This document shows positions 17,285 through 25,512 of a stretch of 64,000 nt of DNA, one piece after another (the stretch's first letter is position 1; each line of letters begins with the position of its first letter). A program made the position numbers and the translations under genes. Source of the stretch: Muribaculaceae bacterium (GTDB lineage: Bacteria; Bacteroidota; Bacteroidia; Bacteroidales; Muribaculaceae); assembly GCA_017557425.1 (NCBI GenBank), contig JAFYYU010000012.1, positions 1 to 64,000 of the forward strand, given 5' to 3'. The notes under the pieces were generated by a model. That model searched no databases, was not told the DNA's origin, and saw nothing but the letters and a program-made list of their open reading frames with translations.

Positions 17285-19513
17285 CTAGGGGCGCTTCTCA
17301 CTCATGACAAATTCCAGCGTTCCACCCGCCATGATGTCTTGATGCTTGAGTTTGAACCCCTGTAGCCGCTTGCCGTTGAGGCGGATTTCCTTGACGTATA
17401 TACCCTTGTTGCCCTTGCGGATGATGGTAAACTCTTTGTCGCCAGCCAAGTGCAGCGTGGCACGCTGGAACAGTGGCGTGCCAGTGACATATTCGGCAGC
17501 GCCCGCATTGAAGGGATAGAAGCCTAACGCCGAGAAAATGTACCACGCCGACATCTGTCCGCAGTCATCGTTGCCGGCATAGCCTGCTGGAGTGGCATTA
17601 TAGAATTCGGCGCGCACTTGGTTGACTAGTTCTTGAGTGCGCCAAGGACGGTCGGCGAAGTTGTAGAAATAGACGGTGTGGTGGCTGGGTTCGTTGCCGT
17701 GGGCATACTGGCCGATAAACGCCGAGGCATTGCCGTTAGTCTCACGGTTGGCGGTAGTGAGGCTGAAATTCTCATTTAATTTTTTCAGAAATGCTTTCTT
17801 GCCACCCATAAGCTCGATGAATTGCTCGGGTGCATGAGGTACAAACCACAGGTATTGCCAGGCGTTCCCCTCAATAAAGCTGTCGTCCTCATAGCTCAGT
17901 GGATCAAAAGGCTCTGCCCATTGTCCGTTGTCGTCACGTGCTCTGAAGAACCCCGTTTTTTCATCATACAGGTTTTTATAGTAATTCGCCCTCTGGGCAA
18001 AGTGCTGATAGTCGTCTTTGTGCCCCAAACGCGCGGCAACTGCAGCGACGCACCAGTCGTCAAATGCCTGCTCCAGTGTGATGGAAACCGAAGATCTTTG
18101 CGTGTTGCAGGGCATGTAGCCCAGTTTTTCCCACAGGTCAAACGGCGAGTTGGTGTGCGGCCTTGTGCTACTCTCGACCATCGCCCGATAGGCTTTCTCA
18201 ACATCGATGCCGGGCAGGTCGGCGAGAATGGCATCGGCGATGACCGGGATGGCATGGTTGCCTATCATGCAGTAGTTCTCTTGTCCCCACAGATCCCAGA
18301 TGGGCAGGTAGCCATAGGTGTCGTGATGGCGCACCATGTCGTTCACAAACTGTGCCGCCAGGTCGGGTTTGAGCAAGAGGTAAAGCGGATGCGCGGCGCG
18401 GAAGGTGTCCCACAGCGAGAATGTGGAATGGTAATTCTGACCCTTGGGCATCTGGCGAACCTCGTAGTTGGTGTCCATGTATCGGCCATCGACATCGCTC
18501 ATGGTGTTAGGCTGCAACAACACGTGGTAGAGTCCGGTGTAAAAGATCTGCTTTTGCTCATCTGTGCCGTCAATATCGATGCATGACAGTTGGCGCTGCC
18601 ACTCGTCATGGGCTTGACGGACATATAGGTCAAAATCCCAGCCTGGAGCTTCGGCGGCAAGGTTTCGACGTGCTCCGTCGATATCGACCGCCGAGAGGGC
18701 GACCTTGACCGTCAACTGGCTATCACCTACAGTGTCAAACGACAGGGCGCAGCGCAGCGTCCGCCCGTTGATTACTGTAGCGTTACCCACTGTGCGCGTG
18801 CCGTCCATGAGCAGGTGCCCGGTGATGGGACGGGAAAATTCGGCGCGGAAATAGATTTTGCGCAGCTTGGCCCAGCCGGTGATGACGCGGTAGCCTTCCA
18901 CTGTGTGGTCATCGACAAGGCGGATCTGGGCTTGGATGATGTCATAACTGCGGCGCCCGCTATAATAGGCCTGGCCGCGAAAGGTGGAGTGGTCGAGGTC
19001 AAGAATCACCTGTTGCGGCTTCCCTTGGGGGAAAATATAGCGGTGGATGCCGGTACGGGTAGTAGCGCTGAGCTCGGCTTTTACTCCGCTTTCCTGAAGT
19101 ACAACCCAATAGTATCCTGGACAAGCCGCTTCTTGCTCGTGTGAAAAAGTCTGCCCGAAGTTGCCTGTCGCCAGATACTCTGGAGTCACATTCCAGGTCA
19201 CTGGCATGAGCGAGATGTCAAACAGGTCAGTGCAACCCGTGCCGCTCAAGTGGGTATGGGAGATGGCGTAGATGCTGTCACGGTTGTAGTCATAGCCAGA
19301 GCAGGGATCCCAGGTCACCATCTGTTCGGTGTCGGGACTCACCTGCACCATTCCCTGCGGCATTGTGGCTCCGGGGAACGTGCTGCCGCTCAAAGCGCCG
19401 GTGGAATCGGTCTGAGTGCCTATAAACGGATTGACATATTGGGTGTAATCGGTTGTGGTGGCTTGGAGCTGCAATGTGCTCCATAGGGCTAAAAGTAAGA
19501 TAGTCTGTTTCAT
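17285..19513 (-). CDS. GH92 family alpha-mannosidase, secreted
   Basis: Exo-acting, calcium-dependent alpha-mannosidase of the kind used to trim host or yeast mannans. The start at 19513 gives a signal peptide (MKQTILLLALWSTLQLQA) and 742 residues, the family norm. The longer open frame to 19852 is not homologous. GH92 landmarks: YVNPFIGTQTDS near the N-terminus, STFPGATMPQGMVQVSPDT, FSLWDTFRAAHPLY, YGYLPIWDLWGQENYCMIG, GNEPSHHTVYFYNF and GNDDCGQMSAWYIFSALGFY, which includes the acidic catalytic residues. No sus genes are adjacent. Its 5' leader carries the repeated element at 19546-19620. Confidence 0.93.
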   Translation of the reverse strand: MKQTILLLALWSTLQLQATTTDYTQYVNPFIGTQTDSTGALSGSTFPGATMPQGMVQVSPDTEQMVTWDPCSGYDYNRDSIYAISHTHLSGTGCTDLFDISLMPVTWNVTPEYLATGNFGQTFSHEQEAACPGYYWVVLQESGVKAELSATTRTGIHRYIFPQGKPQQVILDLDHSTFRGQAYYSGRRSYDIIQAQIRLVDDHTVEGYRVITGWAKLRKIYFRAEFSRPITGHLLMDGTRTVGNATVINGRTLRCALSFDTVGDSQLTVKVALSAVDIDGARRNLAAEAPGWDFDLYVRQAHDEWQRQLSCIDIDGTDEQKQIFYTGLYHVLLQPNTMSDVDGRYMDTNYEVRQMPKGQNYHSTFSLWDTFRAAHPLYLLLKPDLAAQFVNDMVRHHDTYGYLPIWDLWGQENYCMIGNHAIPVIADAILADLPGIDVEKAYRAMVESSTRPHTNSPFDLWEKLGYMPCNTQRSSVSITLEQAFDDWCVAAVAARLGHKDDYQHFAQRANYYKNLYDEKTGFFRARDDNGQWAEPFDPLSYEDDSFIEGNAWQYLWFVPHAPEQFIELMGGKKAFLKKLNENFSLTTANRETNGNASAFIGQYAHGNEPSHHTVYFYNFADRPWRTQELVNQVRAEFYNATPAGYAGNDDCGQMSAWYIFSALGFYPFNAGAAEYVTGTPLFQRATLHLAGDKEFTIIRKGNKGIYVKEIRLNGKRLQGFKLKHQDIMAGGTLEFVMSEKRP

Positions 19514-19545
19514 ATTACGATAGCGTAGCAGTTGGTTTCTAACAT

Positions 19546-19620
19546 TTGGATAAATTTGGCTGCGCCTCAGCGATTGAGAGTGCACTCTCATTGCGTTCGG
19601 TTTGCACAAATTTTGTGGTG
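19546..19620 (-). repeat. Dispersed 75-nt leader element, copy 1
   Basis: Lies between the GH92 start and its putative minus promoter (TAATTTTG, 19622-19629). It shares both flanks with 33722-33797: on the plus strand TTGGATAAATTTGGC followed by CCTCAGC, then TTCGGTTTGC near the other end. The middle of this copy is a perfect palindrome GAGAGTGCACTCTC, unlike the middle of copy 2. Confidence 0.65.
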
Positions 19621-19621
19621 A

Positions 19622-19629
19622 CAAAATTA
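19622..19629 (-). promoter_or_regulatory. Promoter -7 box for the GH92 gene
   Basis: Minus strand TAATTTTG, about 109 nt before the start, which would place the repeated element in the mRNA leader. Confidence 0.45.
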
Positions 19630-19651
19630 AAAAAAAACCGCAGCTTTTTAG

Positions 19652-19660
19652 TAATTTTGC
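19652..19660 (+). promoter_or_regulatory. Promoter -7 box for hflX
   Basis: TAATTTTGC, 25 nt before the ATG at 19686. It lies inside the longer open frame that begins at 19602, and so supports the shorter protein. Confidence 0.6.
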
Positions 19661-19685
19661 ACCAAATAATAAAAAATGTGACTCT

Positions 19686-20927
19686 ATGGGACTGATTGAC
19701 GATAGTAAACGCATCAACGATATTGACATAAAAGAAGAGCGCGCTATCCTAGTGGGCTTGATCACGCCCCAGCAAGGCGAAGCCAAGACAAAGGAATATC
19801 TCGATGAGCTGGAATTCCTTGCCGAGACGGCGGGCGCTACAACTGTGCACACTTTTCTTCAGCGTTGTGACGGCCCCAACAGCACGTCTTACGTGGGCAA
19901 GGGAAAACTGGAGGAAATCGTGGCTTATGTCGAGGAGAACGATATCAGCCTCGTCATTTTTGACGATGACCTCACTCCAAAACAGATCGCTTTCATCGAG
20001 AAGGCTGTGAAAGTAAAGACACTCGACCGCACGAGTCTCATTCTCGACATCTTTGCCAAGCGGGCACAGACAGCCAGTGCCAAGATGCAGGTGGAACTCG
20101 CGCAGTACCAGTATCTGCTGCCCCGTTTGACGGGTATGTGGACCCACTTGGAACGCCAGCGAGGCGGTATCGGTATGCGTGGTCCCGGTGAGACGCAGAT
20201 TGAGACCGACCGCCGTATTGTCAAGACCAAGATTGCCTTGCTCAAGGAGAAACTGGCACTTCTCGACAAGCAGAAAGTTACTCAGCGCAAGAATCGCGGC
20301 AAACTCACCCGTATCGCCCTCGTGGGCTATACCAACGTGGGTAAATCCACGCTGATGAACGTGCTGAGCAAGAGCGAGGTGTTTGCCGAGAATAAGCTCT
20401 TCGCGACCCTTGACACTACAGTCCGTAAGGTGGTGATTGCCAATTTGCCCTTCCTGTTGACCGACACCGTCGGCTTTATCCGCAAGTTGCCCACTCATCT
20501 GGTGGAATCCTTCAAAAGCACGCTCGATGAGGTGCGCGACAGTGATATCCTTGTTCATGTTGTGGACATTTCACATCCCCAGTTTGAGGAACAGATTGAG
20601 GTGGTGAACCGCACTTTGCAGGAAGTGTGTGATGCCGGCGACAAGGAAATGATCATGGTCTTCAATAAGATAGACCAGTTTTCCTATACGCCCAAGGATG
20701 AGGATGATCTCACACCCCGTCAGCGCGAGAACATCCCCCTGGAAGAACTGCAGGAAAGCTGGATGGCACGCATGGGCGAGAATTGCGTCTTCATCAGCGC
20801 CAAGAAACAGGAAAACATCGACGCCCTCAGGAAACTGTTATATAATAAGGCCAAGGCAGTCCACACCGCCCGCTTCCCCTATAACGACTTCCTTTACCAG
20901 ACCTACGACGACCTGGGCAACGAGTGA
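19686..20927 (+). CDS. hflX: GTPase HflX
   Basis: Ribosome-associated GTPase that splits stalled or heat-damaged ribosomes. The start at 19686 (MGLIDDSKRINDID) gives 413 residues. The N-terminal HflX domain contains TSYVGKGKLEEIVAYV and FDDDLTPKQIAFIEK. The linker has the family hallmark RGGIGMRGPGETQIETDRR. The G domain shows ALVGYTNVGKSTLMN (G1), LDTTVRK, LTDTVGFIRKLPTHLVESF (G3) and MVFNKIDQF (G4). A TAATTTTGC promoter box just upstream favours this start over the earlier one at 19602. Probably monocistronic. Confidence 0.95.
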   Translation: MGLIDDSKRINDIDIKEERAILVGLITPQQGEAKTKEYLDELEFLAETAGATTVHTFLQRCDGPNSTSYVGKGKLEEIVAYVEENDISLVIFDDDLTPKQIAFIEKAVKVKTLDRTSLILDIFAKRAQTASAKMQVELAQYQYLLPRLTGMWTHLERQRGGIGMRGPGETQIETDRRIVKTKIALLKEKLALLDKQKVTQRKNRGKLTRIALVGYTNVGKSTLMNVLSKSEVFAENKLFATLDTTVRKVVIANLPFLLTDTVGFIRKLPTHLVESFKSTLDEVRDSDILVHVVDISHPQFEEQIEVVNRTLQEVCDAGDKEMIMVFNKIDQFSYTPKDEDDLTPRQRENIPLEELQESWMARMGENCVFISAKKQENIDALRKLLYNKAKAVHTARFPYNDFLYQTYDDLGNE

Positions 20928-20984
20928 GAGTCATCCTAATGAAAAGGCTTTTTTATTGATATTGTAACAACTTCAAAGGCTGAG

Positions 20985-22031
20985 TTGAAAATGGCGAACA
21001 ATAGAATCATTTCATTTGATGTTCTTAGGGTTATTGCTGCATTCGCTGTCGTGATGTTGCACGTTACAAGTCAAAGATTGGACACTTCTTTTCTATCAAA
21101 TGAATGGGAAATCAGGAATGTGTACGACTCTTTTGTGCGATGGTGTGTACCCGTTTTTTTTATGATTTCGGGAGCATTATTTTTGGACCATGGAAGAAAA
21201 ATCAATGTAGGTAGATTATACAAAAAGAATATTCTCCATCTAATTTTCATTTTTTTTGCTTGGTCATTCATTTATGCGCTTTATTCGGCAACTGTTCGTT
21301 GTGATTATAATGTTAGTCATATAATACTAAGGATATTGGAAGGGCCTGTTCATTTCTGGTTTTTGAAGATATTGATTGGCTTATATGTTGCGGTTCCAAT
21401 TTTAAGGATGATTTCTCAGAATAAACAAGCAGAGGAATACTTTTTAATTGTTGCAATAATTACAGCTTTCGTTCTCCCAACGATTTTTACTTTTATCGGG
21501 TTGTTTAACGAGTCTCTTAAATCATTTGTTCTATATCATTATAATGCATATGGAATTAGAATTGCATCGGGTTATGTAGGGTACTTTGTTCTTGGGCATT
21601 ACCTCTTTTCTAATCGATTGTCAAGCGTTGTGAAGAAATTTATTTATTTAATGGGTTTGTTCAGTGTGTTGTCTGTCATATTTCTCACACATTGGTATTG
21701 TCACCGCATTAACGCGTCAAGTGAGGTATTTTATGACAATCTGAATGTTTTCACATTGATTGAGTCCGTTTGTGTTTATTTGGCAATTAATGACTTAAAA
21801 ATATCCACGAAGTATCATTCTTTAGTGTTGAGGCTATCAAATCTCAGTCTTGGTGTCTATCTTTCACATGTGCTTGTTTTTGTGCTGCTTTATGAGTTGT
21901 TTGGGATAGATTCCGGTTCATTTAATCCATTGTTTTTTATTCCCTGTTTTAGTTTAATCGTTTTTGTGTTATCATGTTTGATAGTCGCATTAATTAAGAA
22001 AATACCAATATTGAACAAGTTGGTTGTGTAA
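20985..22031 (+). CDS. Membrane acyltransferase (acyltransferase 3 family)
   Basis: Integral-membrane O-acyltransferase, 348 residues with about ten hydrophobic segments. The N-terminal signature is ISFDVLRVIAAFAVVMLHVT, where the Arg and His are the conserved catalytic-site residues, followed by RWCVPVFFMISGALFLDHGR. Such enzymes acetylate or succinylate cell-surface glycans. It stands alone, away from the capsule genes. Its base composition is far more AT-rich than hflX and the next gene, suggesting transfer. Substrate unknown. Confidence 0.87.
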   Translation: MKMANNRIISFDVLRVIAAFAVVMLHVTSQRLDTSFLSNEWEIRNVYDSFVRWCVPVFFMISGALFLDHGRKINVGRLYKKNILHLIFIFFAWSFIYALYSATVRCDYNVSHIILRILEGPVHFWFLKILIGLYVAVPILRMISQNKQAEEYFLIVAIITAFVLPTIFTFIGLFNESLKSFVLYHYNAYGIRIASGYVGYFVLGHYLFSNRLSSVVKKFIYLMGLFSVLSVIFLTHWYCHRINASSEVFYDNLNVFTLIESVCVYLAINDLKISTKYHSLVLRLSNLSLGVYLSHVLVFVLLYELFGIDSGSFNPLFFIPCFSLIVFVLSCLIVALIKKIPILNKLVV

Positions 22032-22088
22032 CCGAGATTATTAATTTGAAAAGTTACCCTTGAGGATCCCTGAATAAGCATCATTGAT

Positions 22089-22625
22089 ATGGCAAACCCT
22101 ACGAAGAAACAAGAATTATTGGTATCAATGGCTGATGGATACGCCAAACTGTGCGAGCAGATAGCCAAGATGAGTGAAGAGGAGGCTGCTGCGTCGTTTG
22201 ATTTCTCAGCCGATCCGAAGAAATGCGGCGTGCGGTGGCAGTATGACCACTGCTTGCGGGATCTGCTGATTCACCTCTACGAGTGGCAGGTGCTGATGCG
22301 AGTATTCGTTCAAAACATTCGTGACGGGCGCCCCAAGGACTATCTGCCAGATGAATATCGCCGCAACTACCACGAAATGGACAAAATGCTGGTGGAAAAG
22401 CACCAAGGCACCTCATTGGAGGAAGCCTCAGGTCTCCTGCAGCAGACACAGGAAGAAATGCAAAGTCTAGTTGAGGGCTTTTCGGAAGATGAACTCTTCA
22501 AAAAAGGTTATTACAAGAATACCTACACCACAAACATGGCGGCCTATTTCTTGAGCGTCACCACAAGCCCATACGGTCAGGCGGTAAAACTGCTCAAGAC
22601 GCACCAAAAGAACTGTAGAAAATAG
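22089..22625 (+). CDS. ClbS/DfsB-like four-helix-bundle protein
   Basis: A 178-residue cytoplasmic protein similar to the DfsB/ClbS (DUF1706) family: NPTKKQELLVSMADGYAKLC at the N-terminus, a VRWQYDHCLRDLLIHLYEW helix, LPDEYRRNYHEM, and the C-terminal FLSVTTSPYGQAVKLLK. The family belongs to the DinB-like helical bundles and includes the ClbS hydrolase that protects colibactin producers. Most members have no known role. There is no colibactin cluster here. An RBS-like purine stretch is not obvious before the ATG. Confidence 0.8.
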   Translation: MANPTKKQELLVSMADGYAKLCEQIAKMSEEEAAASFDFSADPKKCGVRWQYDHCLRDLLIHLYEWQVLMRVFVQNIRDGRPKDYLPDEYRRNYHEMDKMLVEKHQGTSLEEASGLLQQTQEEMQSLVEGFSEDELFKKGYYKNTYTTNMAAYFLSVTTSPYGQAVKLLKTHQKNCRK

Positions 22626-22631
22626 CCTCAA

Positions 22632-22919
22632 TCAGGGATTGTAGTAATCCTTGTGGTAGTAGGCTAGGAGTTCCTGAAGGTGGCGGTAGGCTTCGGCAGC
22701 CGGACCGTCGGGATCAAGTTCCATGGCTTCGAGATAACTGTTGAGCGCCATGCGCACGTTGCCGTTCTGACGGTAAGCATTGCCGCGCAGGTAGTAGGCG
22801 TTGGCAAGCGTTTCCCTGGAGACATTTTTGCTCTCAACGATTTCATTGGCGGCAGTGAGGGCTTCATCCCCCTCGCTGCGGGAGAGCATATCTTTTATTT
22901 CTTGAATCGTTTTCATCAT
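22632..22919 (-). CDS. Small tetratricopeptide-repeat protein
   Basis: A 95-residue protein (MMKTIQEIKDMLSRSEGDEA) with two TPR-like units, ALTAANEIVESKNVSRETLA and LANAYYLRGNAYRQNGNVRM followed by ALNSYLEAMELDPDGPAAEA. No signal peptide, so it is likely a cytoplasmic adaptor. It converges with the ClbS-like gene (only 6 nt apart) and is divergent from the TerB-like gene. A minus-strand TAATTTTGC (22936-22944) lies 17 nt before the start. Confidence 0.75.
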   Translation of the reverse strand: MMKTIQEIKDMLSRSEGDEALTAANEIVESKNVSRETLANAYYLRGNAYRQNGNVRMALNSYLEAMELDPDGPAAEAYRHLQELLAYYHKDYYNP

Positions 22920-22935
22920 TATTTCTTTTATAGGG

Positions 22936-22944
22936 GCAAAATTA
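22936..22944 (-). promoter_or_regulatory. Promoter -7 box for the small TPR gene
   Basis: Minus strand TAATTTTGC, 17 nt before the start, divergent from the box at 22967-22975. Confidence 0.5.
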
Positions 22945-22966
22945 CACTAACTTCATGAAAAAACAT

Positions 22967-22975
22967 TACCTTTGC
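22967..22975 (+). promoter_or_regulatory. Promoter -7 box for the TerB-like gene
   Basis: Plus strand TACCTTTGC, 20 nt before the ATG at 22995. Confidence 0.55.
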
Positions 22976-22994
22976 GAACAAATATTTAGTTACA

Positions 22995-23390
22995 ATGGAA
23001 ATGAAGAATGACAATATGAAGGACCAGCAGCGCCTGGGACAACTCAAAAACCTTGTGATGCTCGCTTCGGCCGATGAAAGAATTACCGATTCAGAAATGG
23101 CAGTGTTGCTAGCTGTAGCCTCGCGCGAGAACATCACTCCCGAAGAATTCAATAAGGTCATCGATGACCCTGACAGTGTCAACATCAGTTTGCCCGAGGA
23201 TGAGGAGACCAAACTTGCTTATCTGCGTGACATGGTTGCCATGATGATGATTGACGGCGAACTGGATGAGCATGAGTTGGCTATCTGCAAGCTCTATGCC
23301 ATGGCCCTGGGCTATCGAGGCAGTATCGTTGACGGCATGATAGCCGGTGTCATTGACAGCCTTGACTCTCAGACTCTTCCAGATGAATAA
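22995..23390 (+). CDS. TerB-like helical protein
   Basis: A 131-residue cytoplasmic protein with the all-helical TerB-type acidic repeat: LVMLASADERITDSEMAVLL, followed by MVAMMMIDGELDEHELAICK. The paired D-x-x-I/L-x-x-x-E motifs resemble the metal-binding sites of the TerB superfamily. Function is not known beyond the fold. A second in-frame ATG two codons later is possible. It overlaps the next gene by 8 bp (ATGAATAA), so the two are coupled. Confidence 0.72.
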   Translation: MEMKNDNMKDQQRLGQLKNLVMLASADERITDSEMAVLLAVASRENITPEEFNKVIDDPDSVNISLPEDEETKLAYLRDMVAMMMIDGELDEHELAICKLYAMALGYRGSIVDGMIAGVIDSLDSQTLPDE

Positions 23391-23811
23391 GCTTAAAATC
23401 CTTGTACTGCTTGCTGCTTTATTGTGTCCCGTTATTGGGTTTGCCCAGGACGAAGAAACGATTGATTTTGGGACCATTGTCGAGCAGATGAGTGCCCAAT
23501 GCCCTTACTCTGAAGGCAGGGATTGGGCTATAACGTCGATCGCTATGGCCGGAGATACCATCGCCGTCGAGATTGAAACACCTGCTTCTATAAGCGGTTT
23601 TCTCTCGGCATTCGTTGGCAATAGCATAAATGTCAAGAGACTGTGGGTGGATCACCTCTTGAGCTATGGGGACGACTGGAAGCATCTTTTTGAACTCATG
23701 ACAGAGGAAGGGATGTCGCTCCTATTGACAATCAGGCCCAAGAAAAGCGAGGACAGTCCAAGCATCTATATCACTGGCCGGGAGATTGGCACAATTCTTG
23801 CAACAGATTAA
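23383..23811 (+). CDS. Hypothetical secreted protein
   Basis: A 142-residue protein with a signal peptide (MNKLKILVLLAALLCPVIGFAQ). The start at 23383 overlaps the stop of the TerB-like gene; an earlier in-frame start at 23347 would put unrelated residues before the signal. The mature part is acidic (DEETIDFGTIVEQMSAQ) and includes WVDHLLSYGDDWKHLFELM and LLLTIRPKKSEDSPSIYI. No family was recognised. Periplasmic or outer-membrane location is inferred. Confidence 0.68.
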   Translation: MNKLKILVLLAALLCPVIGFAQDEETIDFGTIVEQMSAQCPYSEGRDWAITSIAMAGDTIAVEIETPASISGFLSAFVGNSINVKRLWVDHLLSYGDDWKHLFELMTEEGMSLLLTIRPKKSEDSPSIYITGREIGTILATD

Positions 23812-23865
23812 TTAAGCGGCGTTTATGATCCGTAAAAATGTATAACCAGTAATTAGATAGAAAAG

Positions 23866-24519
23866 ATGAACAAGAAAACGGTTTTTGCGGGATTAATGGT
23901 GTCAGCTCTGATGTTGTCGAGTTGCCAGTCCATGCATCAGTTTTATGGTGCAACGACGGGAGCATCGATTGGTGGCATGTTCGGCTCAGCAATTGGAGGC
24001 ATAGCCGACGGTCCCCGTGGTAGCGACATGGGCACTGTGGTCGGCATGGCCATCGGAGGAATCATCGGCGCTGCTGCGACTGCGCCTAAGACCGATGACG
24101 GCAATTACCGCTCGTCGGATTACTACTATGAGTATGGCCGTGATGATTATCGTCAGAACAACGCTTATAGCCCGTATGCTAGTATTGAAATTGAGGAACT
24201 GCGCTTTGTGGATGAGAACAATAACCGCACCCTTGATGCCAACGAGCACGCCAAGCTGGTGTTCATCATGCGCAATACCGGCCGCGACTACGTTTATGAC
24301 ATCGCCCCTGTCATCACCGTGAGTGGAACAAGGGAAATCTACCTGTCGCCCACGGCCATCGTTAAGGAATTGGGGCCTGGAAAGGCAGTGCGTTATCAGA
24401 GTGAGATCATCGCGACCAAGAAACTCAAGAACGGCACAGTGTCTTTCTCCATAGGCCTGTCGGACGGTGATAAACTCTACACGATGCGCTCCTTTGAATT
24501 GCGCACCAACAGACGATGA
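23866..24519 (+). CDS. Glycine-zipper lipoprotein
   Basis: A 217-residue lipoprotein (lipobox LSSC, Cys about residue 20). Right after the lipid anchor come two glycine-zipper segments, GATTGASIGGMFGSAIGGIA and GTVVGMAIGGIIGAAATA, which insert into or pack at a membrane. A Tyr/Asp-rich linker (SSDYYYEYGRDDYR) leads to a C-terminal beta-sandwich-like domain (IEIEELRFVDENNNRTLDAN with a possible calcium loop, then HAKLVFIMRNTGRDYVYDIA). It resembles stress-related envelope proteins but has no clear name. It is 54 nt after the secreted protein and ends before a bidirectional terminator. Confidence 0.72.
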   Translation: MNKKTVFAGLMVSALMLSSCQSMHQFYGATTGASIGGMFGSAIGGIADGPRGSDMGTVVGMAIGGIIGAAATAPKTDDGNYRSSDYYYEYGRDDYRQNNAYSPYASIEIEELRFVDENNNRTLDANEHAKLVFIMRNTGRDYVYDIAPVITVSGTREIYLSPTAIVKELGPGKAVRYQSEIIATKKLKNGTVSFSIGLSDGDKLYTMRSFELRTNRR

Positions 24520-24545
24520 CAAGAGACTCGTTAAGGAATATCTAT

Positions 24546-24564
24546 GCCGTGGTTTTGCCACGGC
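24546..24564. terminator. Bidirectional terminator
   Basis: GCCGTGG (24546-24552) pairs with CCACGGC (24558-24564), followed by a T-run on the plus strand. It lies between the convergent lipoprotein and murI genes. Confidence 0.75.
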
Positions 24565-24583
24565 TTTTTGTTTGTTATTGGGG

Positions 24584-25432
24584 TTACAGGATGATGCGTT
24601 GGGCATCGACAGGCTCGTTGACGAACACGCTGGCCAGCGGTGAGAAATGATCGGGATCCTCGGTAGTAAAGTACTGGCAGGTGCTGCCACGGCTGCAGTG
24701 CTGCTCGATTTCGGGGTGGCGCAGCAGGTAGTCGGCCAGGCTGTCGGCAACGATAGGCCCCTGTTGTATCACGTTCAGCCCTTGTGGCTTGTAAAGGTTG
24801 ATTTTGTCGATGAGCAGGGGATAGTGGGTGCATCCCAGAATGACCGTGTCGATGTCGGGACACTCGTTCATGAGTTGTTCAATGTCTTTCTTGACAAAGT
24901 AGTCGGCGCCGTCGCCATTGCTCTCGCGGTTCTCGACCAGAGGCACCCACATGGGGCAGGCATGGCCGTGTACCTTGAAATTGGGGTACATCCCCTCAAT
25001 CTCTATGTTATAGCTGCGACTGGCAATAGTGCCTGGTGTGCCGAACACGCCGATGTGGCCAGTGTGTGTTTGTGAGCCGATGAATTCTACAGTGGGACGT
25101 ACGACACCCAGCACGCGGCGCTCGGGCGCCAGTATAGGGAGATCTTGCTGCTGGATCGTGCGCAGAGCCTCGGCCGAGGCCGTATTGCACGCCAGGATAA
25201 CCAGATGACAGCCTTGAGCGAACAAGTGCTTGACGGCCTGCAAAGTGAACTCATAGACCAGTTCGCGTGAGCGTGTGCCATAAGGTGCACGCGCGTTATC
25301 GCCGACGAACAGGTAGTCATATTGCGGCAGCACACGTCTGATGTCACGCAGGATCGTCAGTCCTCCAAATCCCGAGTCAAAAACCCCGATTGGCGCCTGT
25401 TTCAAGCCATTGTCTTCTGTAGTCGTTTTCAT
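24584..25432 (-). CDS. murI: Glutamate racemase
   Basis: Makes D-glutamate for peptidoglycan. The 282 residues contain the N-terminal IGVFDSGFGGLTILRDI, the substrate motif FVGDNARAPYGTRS and the two catalytic cysteines in LVILACNTASAEA and ILGCTHYPLL. It carries a short N-terminal extension (MKTTTEDNGLKQAP) before the domain. A minus-strand TACCTTTGC (25451-25459) is 19 nt upstream, giving a very short leader. Probably a single-gene unit, ending at the hairpin near 24555. Confidence 0.95.
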   Translation of the reverse strand: MKTTTEDNGLKQAPIGVFDSGFGGLTILRDIRRVLPQYDYLFVGDNARAPYGTRSRELVYEFTLQAVKHLFAQGCHLVILACNTASAEALRTIQQQDLPILAPERRVLGVVRPTVEFIGSQTHTGHIGVFGTPGTIASRSYNIEIEGMYPNFKVHGHACPMWVPLVENRESNGDGADYFVKKDIEQLMNECPDIDTVILGCTHYPLLIDKINLYKPQGLNVIQQGPIVADSLADYLLRHPEIEQHCSRGSTCQYFTTEDPDHFSPLASVFVNEPVDAQRIIL

Positions 25433-25450
25433 CTATATCTATTCTTTAGC

Positions 25451-25459
25451 GCAAAGGTA
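25451..25459 (-). promoter_or_regulatory. Promoter -7 box for murI
   Basis: Minus strand TACCTTTGC, full match to the consensus. Confidence 0.55.
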
Positions 25460-25482
25460 ACCCTTTTTTCGGAATTTATTTG

Positions 25483-25491
25483 TAATTTTGC
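25483..25491 (+). promoter_or_regulatory. Promoter -7 box for folP-cdaA
   Basis: Plus strand TAATTTTGC. The predicted transcript start (about 25497) leaves almost no leader for the GTG at 25501 but a short one for the ATG at 25513. Confidence 0.55.
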
Positions 25492-25512
25492 GGGCTAAAT
25501 GTGAGTAAAGCA

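Noticed and set aside
19514-19852. Longer GH92 frame
   Set aside because: It would extend into the hflX coding region and precede a perfect signal peptide at 19513.
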